The position numbers and the translations under genes are program-made. The notes below the pieces were generated by a model. It saw only the letters and a program-made list of their open reading frames with translations. It had not been told where the DNA came from and made no database searches. Positions 1 to 4,288 of a stretch of DNA of 9,691 bases are shown here, in pieces (within the stretch, counting starts at the first letter, position 1; each line of letters begins with the position of its first letter). Origin of the DNA: Promethearchaeum sp. (GTDB taxonomy: Archaea > Asgardarchaeota > Lokiarchaeia > Sigyniarchaeales > Promethearchaeaceae); assembly GCA_030611625.1 (NCBI GenBank), contig JAUWPK010000105.1:1-9691 (forward strand). The letters run 5' to 3'.

Positions 1-1
1 A

Positions 2-316
2 AGACCGAGTTTTTATCGAGGGGCTTTTGCCAGTATATTTGTTTTTGACCTTACTCGAAGAGAATCCTTTAATAAAATCCGTAAGTGGAAAGAAGAATGC
101 AATCAATACGTACCTGGGATCCCTCTTGTACTTGTTGGAAATAAAGCTGATTTAATTGATGAACGTGTTGTTTCTCGAAGGGAAGGACAAGCACTATCAT
201 TGGAAGTGGGTAGTGATTACTATTATGAGACATCAGCCAAGACGGCTTCCAACATTGAAAAGTTATTTCTAGACATCACTGATACTCTTATTGAAAAGCA
301 TATTACAAATAAATAG
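2..316 (+). CDS. Ras/Rab-like small GTPase, C-terminal part (5' cut by window edge)
   Basis: The frame is open from the left edge and gives 104 residues ending in TAG. Seen: it opens with RPSFYRGA, which in Rab/Ras proteins lies just after the switch II DxxGQE motif. Then come the beta strand SIFVFDLT, the SFNKIRKW helix, the G4 box NKAD (partial residues 47-50) and the G5 box ETSAKT (76-81), followed by a final helix. The P-loop, switch I and DxxG lie outside the window. Family knowledge: these are GTP-binding molecular switches, and Asgard genomes carry many. The protein ends ...EKHITNK with no C-terminal cysteine, so a prenylation signal is absent. No strong T-run follows; only a weak T-rich stretch overlaps the end of the converging gene. 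The class is firm; the subfamily (Rab, Ras, other) cannot be decided from this half. Confidence 0.93.
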   Translation, partial: RPSFYRGAFASIFVFDLTRRESFNKIRKWKEECNQYVPGIPLVLVGNKADLIDERVVSRREGQALSLEVGSDYYYETSAKTASNIEKLFLDITDTLIEKHITNK

Positions 317-344
317 CAAAATTTAAATTATTAGAGTAATGTGT

Positions 345-968
345 TTATTTTAATATTGTTAATCCGTTTGCAATTTCTATTTTTAATTTTTCATCAATTT
401 TCAAAAGGATAGGGTCGTCGGGTGGTAGATGAGCTTCAAGTAATTCTCTTTCTTTATAACTTGATTTGGAATACAATCTTTTTAATTCATCTTGAGTTAA
501 TGATTTTTCATCTTGTATAAATTGTTGTGCAAGATCAAGAGTAGTTTTATGGATATGGAATGGATCTGGTTGTGAGTCTTCACTTGAGATTTTGTTCCAC
601 AAATCTTCCTGTTTTCGCTTGTTTTTGAATTTAGATGATTCAATTGGTATTGGAATATCCAAAAATATAGTATTTTGGTTGCTATGTGGCAATAATCTCC
701 TAAAAAATATTTTCCCGCTTCGATTCTTACTCTTTAATACCCATTTCAAGAATGCCGTATCAATATAATCCAATTTTGCAGTCACCCAATGATTTATGTA
801 TGAGTTACGCTTAAAGGCAACATATGCGTAAATTGGGCAAAAAAAAATTACCAAATATGCTAAAAGGTCGAGATTCTTAACAAATAAAAAAATTGAGAGA
901 ATCAATAAATCTAAAACTACATCGATGTGTAATGCTACATATAATTGATTTCTTTGTTGTTCTAACAT
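345..968 (-). CDS. Two-helix membrane protein of unknown function
   Basis: I do not recognise this 207-residue protein. Seen: after a short polar N terminus there are two hydrophobic stretches, about residues 11-30 and 34-53, separated by a KNLD turn, so a hairpin membrane anchor is likely. The remaining ~150 residues are charged and soluble-looking, with a basic patch (KNKRKQ, 115-120) and a C-terminal charged helical region (ELKRLYSKSSYKERELLEAHL, about 161-181, then PPDDP). I chose the ATG at 968 over an in-frame TTG at 983 because GAGAAGG lies at 973-979, a Shine-Dalgarno-like stretch four bases before the ATG and inside the longer version. It converges on the GTPase gene with a 28-base gap and is divergent from the zinc-ribbon gene. 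A link to GTPase signalling at the membrane is possible only by position. Confidence 0.72.
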   Translation of the reverse strand: MLEQQRNQLYVALHIDVVLDLLILSIFLFVKNLDLLAYLVIFFCPIYAYVAFKRNSYINHWVTAKLDYIDTAFLKWVLKSKNRSGKIFFRRLLPHSNQNTIFLDIPIPIESSKFKNKRKQEDLWNKISSEDSQPDPFHIHKTTLDLAQQFIQDEKSLTQDELKRLYSKSSYKERELLEAHLPPDDPILLKIDEKLKIEIANGLTILK

Positions 969-1021
969 TTTTCCTTCTCTCAATTATAATTCAATTGTTT
1001 AAATAACATTAAATCAAACCA

Positions 1022-1046
1022 GACTAAAAAATTGGACTAAAAATTG
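1022..1046. repeat. Tandem direct repeat in the divergent spacer
   Basis: Two adjacent copies, GACTAAAAAATTG (1022-1034) and GACTAAAAATTG (1035-1046), differ by one A in the A-run. They lie in the spacer between the membrane-protein gene and the zinc-ribbon gene. They could be a duplicated binding site or simply slippage in AT-rich DNA. Confidence 0.5.
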
Positions 1047-1053
1047 TTTTTTT

Positions 1054-1099
1054 TCAAATTAAATTGCAAAAAACGGACCCCTAAAATTATTTAATTTGA
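1054..1099. repeat. 11-bp perfect inverted repeat, 24-base loop
   Basis: The left arm TCAAATTAAAT (1054-1064) is the exact reverse complement of the right arm ATTTAATTTGA (1089-1099). The 24-base loop contains the only GC-rich block of the spacer, CGGACCCC (1074-1081). It lies just upstream of the probable TATA box of the zinc-ribbon gene, where an activator or repressor could bind. The background is strongly AT-rich, which raises the odds of chance pairing. Confidence 0.45.
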
Positions 1100-1116
1100 T
1101 TCATCTTCTATTTTTT

Positions 1117-1154
1117 TGTATAAAATTAAATTATAAAAAATTGGGGAATATAAA
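1117..1154 (+). promoter_or_regulatory. Putative TATA box and leader of the zinc-ribbon gene
   Basis: TGTATAAAATT at 1118-1128 is a reasonable archaeal TATA element. Initiation about 25 bases on would leave a leader of only a few bases. A second TATA-like stretch, TTATAAAA (1131-1138), is too close to the ATG unless the message is leaderless. GGGGA (1143-1147), seven bases before the ATG, can serve as ribosome binding site. Called by eye. Confidence 0.4.
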
Positions 1155-2039
1155 ATGTCTCAAAAAAAATCTAAATTTTGCTGGGGTTGTGGTAATCAAC
1201 TAAAACCAGGTCAAAAATTTTGCACACGCTGTGGAAAGGTAGTAACATCCAAAGTTGAATCAACTCCATCAACTGTTACGACTAATAGTTTAAATTACGG
1301 TAAAAAAGAAAAAGTTCAGAAAATAGTGGAAAGTTCCAACATAGGAGAGTTAGAGGAAATCGAAAAGAAAATTGATGCCCTTCGTTCAATTTTCAGTGAA
1401 AAATTTGAAAAACTTGAGTACAAAGTAAACGGATTGAATGTAGAAAATAAATTAATCGATTTAAAATCCAAATTTGATGGATTTTTACCTGAACTATCTA
1501 ATATGAAAGAATTTAAAAAACTCGAAAATTTGGATAAACTGGATAAGTTGGATAAATTAGCATATTTGGATAATTTAGACAAGCTTGCTACCTCTGAGGA
1601 TTTAAAAAATCTTGATGAAAAAATCAATAATTTAAATATCACTCATTTAGATTCAAAATTATCTGCTCTTGAAGAAAAACTAGATTCAAAATTGAATTCT
1701 ATTGAAGAAAGTATTGATAGTTTCCAATCAGATTCAAAAATTGTCAACCTTGCATCAAATACTGTTGAAAGATTGAACAATATGGATAGAAATCTCGAAA
1801 ATTTTAACCTTGAAACAAGAACCAGATTATCCAAAATGGATAATAAAATTGAAGAATTAAACTCATCATTATCTGCTTTGGTCCCAACTCTTTTAAAACT
1901 AAATGAAAAAGTAAGTAAATTGTTAGTTAAGTCAACTATTAAATCAACCGACGTTCATAAAGGCGAGAAAAAACCAGAAGAAGCCAGTAAACTACCTAAA
2001 ACTAAAAATAGATTAGACCTTCCCCCATTCCCTGCGTAA
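1155..2039 (+). CDS. Zinc-ribbon protein with long coiled coil
   Basis: The 294-residue protein begins with a classic zinc ribbon: C9-x2-C12-x10-C23-x2-C26, each pair inside a CxxCG knuckle. A Ser/Thr-rich linker (31-48) follows. From about 52 to 258 the sequence is dense in Leu/Ile with Lys/Glu/Asp between, typical of an extended coiled coil with few helix breakers. At 126-144 the spacing collapses to a tripeptide repeat, LDKLDKLDKLAYLDNLDKL, which is not a normal heptad. The basic, Pro-containing tail (259-294) ends LPPFPA. No signal peptide or membrane helix is visible. Zinc-ribbon plus coiled-coil proteins are common in Asgard archaea but mostly uncharacterised; a scaffold or adaptor role is a guess. 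The ATG has GGGGA seven bases upstream. Minus-strand open frames inside it are by-products of its biased composition. Confidence 0.85.
   Translation: MSQKKSKFCWGCGNQLKPGQKFCTRCGKVVTSKVESTPSTVTTNSLNYGKKEKVQKIVESSNIGELEEIEKKIDALRSIFSEKFEKLEYKVNGLNVENKLIDLKSKFDGFLPELSNMKEFKKLENLDKLDKLDKLAYLDNLDKLATSEDLKNLDEKINNLNITHLDSKLSALEEKLDSKLNSIEESIDSFQSDSKIVNLASNTVERLNNMDRNLENFNLETRTRLSKMDNKIEELNSSLSALVPTLLKLNEKVSKLLVKSTIKSTDVHKGEKKPEEASKLPKTKNRLDLPPFPA
1530..1583 (+). repeat. Degenerate 9-base tandem repeat encoding LDK units
   Basis: Units of the form TTGGATAAA recur in frame, encoding LDK-LDK-LDK, then LAY, LDN and LDK (residues 126-143). Synonymous codons vary between units (TTG/CTG/TTA, AAA/AAG), so the repeat is old or kept at the protein level rather than a fresh DNA slippage product. 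Confidence 0.7.
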
Positions 2040-2041
2040 CA

Positions 2042-2070
2042 CTTTTTTCCTAATCTTTTATTTTATTTTT
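2042..2070 (+). terminator. T-rich archaeal terminator after the zinc-ribbon gene
   Basis: Directly after the TAA at 2037-2039 come several T-runs (CTTTTTTCC, TCTTTTATTTTATTTTT) on the coding strand with no hairpin. This matches the oligo-T termination signals known in archaea. Confidence 0.6.
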
Positions 2071-2156
2071 CAAAAAAATTTTATTCAATGATGATTTTAC
2101 TAATTCAGTTAATTCTTGAATCCGATATCAAGTCTGATTTGAGAAGAAGTAAAAAT

Positions 2157-2160
2157 GTGA
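2157..2160 (+). promoter_or_regulatory. GTGA ribosome binding site of eL40
   Basis: GTGA ends six bases before the eL40 ATG at 2167. It is part of the archaeal GGTGA consensus complementary to the 16S rRNA 3' end and supports this start. An upstream ATG at 2155 is followed at once by TGA and is not a gene. Confidence 0.6.
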
Positions 2161-2166
2161 ATAAAA

Positions 2167-2325
2167 ATGCCCGTAACGGATCCTTACCTACGTCGCGTAG
2201 CTGACCACTATCATTTAAACGTTTACATCTGCAGAAAATGCGGTGCAAGAAATCCATTTAGAGCCAAAAAGTGCCGAAGATGCCGAAGTAAAGACTTAAG
2301 ACCTAAGCGACGCGAGAGAAAGTGA
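2167..2325 (+). CDS. rpl40e: Large-subunit ribosomal protein eL40 (L40e)
   Basis: I found this gene by translating the gap between the zinc-ribbon gene and eL38. It encodes 52 residues starting MPVTDPYLRRVADHYHLNVY. Seen: a zinc ribbon C22-x2-C25-x10-C36-x2-C39 in the order ICRKCGARN...KCRRCRSKDLRPK, and a strongly basic C terminus ending KRRERK. This matches archaeal eL40 in size, motif and tail. In eukaryotes eL40 is made as a fusion to ubiquitin (UBA52 type); here it stands alone, as in other archaea. It binds 23S rRNA in the large subunit. GTGA six bases upstream fixes the start. The gene is visibly richer in G+C than its neighbours, explained by Arg and Ala codons. It opens a likely co-transcribed cluster with eL38, 30 bases downstream. 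Confidence 0.95.
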   Translation: MPVTDPYLRRVADHYHLNVYICRKCGARNPFRAKKCRRCRSKDLRPKRRERK

Positions 2326-2355
2326 CATAAAAACTAAAAAAAAGAGAAGATTATC

Positions 2356-2553
2356 ATGCCCAAAGAAATATTTGATGAAGAGGAGTTTCTTAATATTGCC
2401 AAAAGCTTGGCCGTCGAATGTAGAATTAAGAAATCAGGCGATAAAGTCAAACTTAAATTGCGAACTCCAAAACATCTTTATACTTATAAAACTGAAACAT
2501 CAAAAGCCGAATCTCTATTAAATCAAATAGAGATTGAAAAAATTGAATTATAA
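2356..2553 (+). CDS. rpl38e: Large-subunit ribosomal protein eL38 (L38e)
   Basis: The 65-residue product begins MPKEIFDEEEFLNIAKS, and its central part, RIKKSGDKVKLKLRTPKHLY, lines up without gaps with the eukaryotic eL38 core (KIKKNKDNVKFKVR...YLYTL), followed by a KAESL element like KAEKLKQSL. Eukaryotic eL38 is about 70 residues. Family knowledge: eL38 is universal in eukaryotes but patchy in archaea, known from Crenarchaeota, Korarchaeota and some relatives, so its presence helps place the organism in the TACK/Asgard branch. It lies between eL40 and pth2. No good Shine-Dalgarno precedes the ATG; AGAGAAG ends about six bases before it. I identify it by remembered family similarity, not by a search. 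Confidence 0.88.
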   Translation: MPKEIFDEEEFLNIAKSLAVECRIKKSGDKVKLKLRTPKHLYTYKTETSKAESLLNQIEIEKIEL

Positions 2554-2556
2554 GCA

Positions 2557-2565
2557 TTTTTTTTT
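2557..2565 (+). terminator. Nine-T run between eL38 and pth2
   Basis: Nine consecutive T residues begin four bases after the eL38 stop. A run of this length could terminate archaeal RNA polymerase partly or fully. The pth2 leader is only a few bases further on, so it may set the ratio of ribosomal-protein to pth2 transcript rather than end a unit. Confidence 0.4.
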
Positions 2566-2575
2566 CTAATTGTTA

Positions 2576-2582
2576 AAGGTGA
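2576..2582 (+). promoter_or_regulatory. AAGGTGA ribosome binding site at pth2
   Basis: AAGGTGA is the archaeal consensus and is the same heptamer seen before nadC. It lies inside the reading frame opened by TTG 2570 and overlaps a GTG codon, so it argues for a start further downstream, near 2588. Confidence 0.55.
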
Positions 2583-2587
2583 ACATA

Positions 2588-2953
2588 ATAGGCCTTAATT
2601 TCAAATATAAGCAAGTAATAATTATTCGATCGGACCTAAAAATGTCTGTTGGTAAAAAAGTTGCTCAAGGATGCCATGCTTCTGTAATTGCAGTAGAAAA
2701 TGCACGAAAAATGGCCCCGGCAGTATTAGGTAGTTGGGGTAATGAAGGTCAACGTAAAATTGCATTAAAGGTTAAATCTGAAGAAGAACTAGTTGATATT
2801 TATCAATTTGCAAAAGCTATGCATTTACCATGTTGTATTATTCAAGATGCAGGTTTTACTCAACTAGAACCAGGAACCAAGACTGCTGTGGGCATCGGAC
2901 CAGCGCTTACTAGTGAAATTGACAAAATTACTAGAACACTAAAATTGTTATAG
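2588..2953 (+). CDS. pth2: Peptidyl-tRNA hydrolase, Pth2 type
   Basis: Pth2 frees tRNA from peptidyl-tRNAs that fall off the ribosome; archaea and eukaryotes use this type instead of bacterial Pth. Seen, from the family start onward: KYKQVIIIRSDLKMSVGKKVAQGCHA, with the conserved Lys after MS and the His of the ..CHA helix; then the QRKIALKV strand; the signature IQDAGFTQLEPGTKT with the conserved Asp and Thr; and GIGPA..SEIDKIT at the end. The start is uncertain. In-frame TTG 2570 and GTG 2579 give 127 or 124 residues, but AAGGTGA (2576-2582) overlaps both. I give 2588, an ATA five bases after the site, which leaves 121 residues beginning close to the family N terminus. ATG 2642 would cut into the conserved core and is excluded. 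The gene follows eL38, forming a translation cluster. Confidence 0.93.
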   Translation: MGLNFKYKQVIIIRSDLKMSVGKKVAQGCHASVIAVENARKMAPAVLGSWGNEGQRKIALKVKSEEELVDIYQFAKAMHLPCCIIQDAGFTQLEPGTKTAVGIGPALTSEIDKITRTLKLL

Positions 2954-3005
2954 AAAAAAATATAATAACATTGAACACAAATATTGTTATATATAAAGAA
3001 TAACA
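2944..3005. promoter_or_regulatory. Promoter with repeated TGTTAT/ATAACA half-sites before the NikR-like gene
   Basis: ATTGTTATA occurs twice as a direct repeat (2944-2952, 2983-2991). AATAACA, close to the inverse of its core, also occurs twice (2964-2970, 2999-3005). ATAACA (2965-2970) and TGTTAT (2985-2990) form a 6-bp inverted pair with a 14-base spacer. TATA-like stretches lie at 2959-2966 and 2988-2996, so a bound repressor would overlap the promoter. Known NikR operators are also short arms with a wide spacer (about 16 bases), which makes autoregulation a fair inference. The DNA is AT-rich, so chance is not excluded. Confidence 0.4.
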
Positions 3006-3015
3006 GAGGGTAAAA

Positions 3016-3408
3016 ATGTCACCAATGATTTCTCTTCAAATTAACCCAGAATTGGTAAAAAAACTTGATGAAGTTCAAGAAAAACTTGAATATTCTTCGC
3101 GTAGTGAGACTTTGAGGGAAAGTATTTTATATTTTATTCAAGAACACCAAGATTCCCTTCCACTAACTGGCCATAAAATTGCAGTTATTATTGTAGTGCA
3201 CGAAGCGCGTGAAGATATACTCGATAAGTTCTCTTTGCAGGTTGATAAGTATGAGAATATTGTAAAATCAGTCACTCAATACAATCTAAAGAAAAAAATG
3301 ATAAAGAATTTAGTTGTAGCAGGATCTGGTGAGGAAATTGGAGATTTATTCCATGAATTAAACAGTGAACGACTTTTCCAAAGTTCCATTACTTATGTAA
3401 TTGTTTAA
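3016..3408 (+). CDS. NikR-like ribbon-helix-helix transcription regulator lacking the nickel ligands
   Basis: The 130-residue protein has the NikR layout and length. Residues 4-45 are a ribbon-helix-helix DNA-binding domain (MISLQINPELVKKLDEV, then SSRSETLRESI). Residues 52-130 are an ACT-like regulatory domain (HKIAVIIVVHEARED...KNLVVAGSGEEIGDLFHEL). Aligned without gaps to E. coli NikR as I remember it, the four nickel ligands His76, His87, His89 and Cys95 fall on Val76, Thr87, Tyr89 and Met95, so the high-affinity nickel site appears lost; only the alignment near 76 is uncertain. It may bind another ligand or act without metal. GAGGGT lies four bases before the ATG. Upstream half-sites suggest autoregulation. 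No nickel transporter or nickel enzyme is in the window. It ends seven bases from the converging nadC stop. Confidence 0.85.
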   Translation: MSPMISLQINPELVKKLDEVQEKLEYSSRSETLRESILYFIQEHQDSLPLTGHKIAVIIVVHEAREDILDKFSLQVDKYENIVKSVTQYNLKKKMIKNLVVAGSGEEIGDLFHELNSERLFQSSITYVIV

Positions 3409-3417
3409 GTTTTTTTT
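3409..3417 (+). terminator. Eight-T run after the NikR-like gene
   Basis: Eight T residues (3410-3417) start two bases after the TAA and run into the nadC stop codon on the other strand. This fits an archaeal oligo-T terminator for the plus strand; the two converging genes leave no room for a separate one. Confidence 0.55.
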
Positions 3418-4264
3418 AAAGCAATTTTAGCGAATAATCCATTTTCTTATGAGGGTGGAATATCGTAGATGAAGTGCTGATAATATTTATCCCTGTGTGA
3501 GCATAATCCAATAAATTTTCCTTAGTGATATTTCCCGAAGCCTCAAAGAGAATATGAGATCGATCTTTTATTAGTGATAATGCATTAGAAATTTGATCTG
3601 GGTTCATATTATCAAGCATTATTATATCTGCACCGTTATCTGCTGCTTTTAATATGTCTTCTGTCTTTTCGATTTCAATCTCAATTTTTTTTGAAAAGCT
3701 TAACTTTTTTTTTGCAGTTTCAAGCAACTTTTCTATATCTCCGTTATAGAATTTCAAGTGTGTATCTTTGAACATTACCATATCGGAAAGATTCCACCTG
3801 TGTGTATCTCCACCGCCATAAAAAACGGCTTTCTTTTCGAACCATCCGAAACCTGGTGTTGTTTTTCTTGTTGCTGCGATTTTGGTAGATAATTTATTAT
3901 TATGAATCATTTGCACGAAATCTCGTGTACTGGTAGCTATTGAAGATAATTTCATCAAAAAATTCAATGCAGTTCTTTCAATAGTTAAAATATTTTGCAG
4001 ATTTCCTTCCAATTCCATTAAAATATCACCTTTTTGAATTTTATCACCATCTTTGAAATTCTGTTTTACCTTAATTCCAACGTCTTCAAATAGAAGGGTA
4101 GCTTCTTCTGCACCAGCTACTATTCCAGGGGTTTTTGCAATTATTTTTGCCATACCTTTTGCATTCTGTGGAATGAAACTGCTTGAAAGATCTCCAAACC
4201 CGATATCCGAATCGAGATACTTTCTTAATCTTGCCAATAACACTGGTTTTGGAATAGAAAACAT
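3416..4264 (-). CDS. nadC: Nicotinate-nucleotide pyrophosphorylase (quinolinate phosphoribosyltransferase)
   Basis: NadC joins quinolinate and PRPP to give nicotinate mononucleotide, CO2 and pyrophosphate, in de novo NAD synthesis. The 282-residue product has the family order: DIGFGDL near the N terminus, ERTALNFL (96-103), ATRKTTPGF (131-139), KAV..GGGDTHRWNLSD (145-161), FKDTH (165-169), IEIEIE, MLDNM (216-220), FEASGNIT and IISTSS. Expected substrate-binding residues are visible: Arg97, Arg133, Lys134, His155, Arg156, Lys166 and Asp218. One oddity: the usual KDNH/KANH motif reads KDTH. I chose the ATG at 4264 because AAGGTGA (4273-4279) stands eight bases before it; an in-frame GTG at 4276 overlaps that site. 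It is last in the minus-strand unit, 24 bases after ygiQ. nadA and nadB are not in the window. Confidence 0.95.
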   Translation of the reverse strand: MFSIPKPVLLARLRKYLDSDIGFGDLSSSFIPQNAKGMAKIIAKTPGIVAGAEEATLLFEDVGIKVKQNFKDGDKIQKGDILMELEGNLQNILTIERTALNFLMKLSSIATSTRDFVQMIHNNKLSTKIAATRKTTPGFGWFEKKAVFYGGGDTHRWNLSDMVMFKDTHLKFYNGDIEKLLETAKKKLSFSKKIEIEIEKTEDILKAADNGADIIMLDNMNPDQISNALSLIKDRSHILFEASGNITKENLLDYAHTGINIISTSSTIFHPHKKMDYSLKLL

Positions 4265-4272
4265 GAGATTTT

Positions 4273-4279
4273 TCACCTT
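4273..4279 (-). promoter_or_regulatory. AAGGTGA ribosome binding site deciding the nadC start
   Basis: AAGGTGA on the minus strand, with an 8-base spacer to ATG 4264, is a near-ideal archaeal site. It rules against the longer GTG start at 4276, which lies inside it. Confidence 0.7.
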
Positions 4280-4288
4280 AAATAAATA

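Noticed and set aside
1316..1834. Two minus-strand open frames of 108 and 63 residues opposite the coiled-coil gene
   Set aside because: Low-complexity Ser/Leu/Phe products that mirror Lys/Asp/Leu-rich coding on the other strand; no start signal and the plus-strand gene has a clear zinc ribbon.
2155..2160. ATG-TGA minimal start-stop upstream of eL40
   Set aside because: Better explained as the GTGA ribosome binding site overlapping a chance ATG.
2188..2200. Small hairpin CTACG-TCG-CGTAG near the start of eL40, next to an imperfect palindrome at 2173-2187
   Set aside because: It lies in codons for conserved eL40 residues and has only a five-pair stem; a regulatory role cannot be separated from codon choice.
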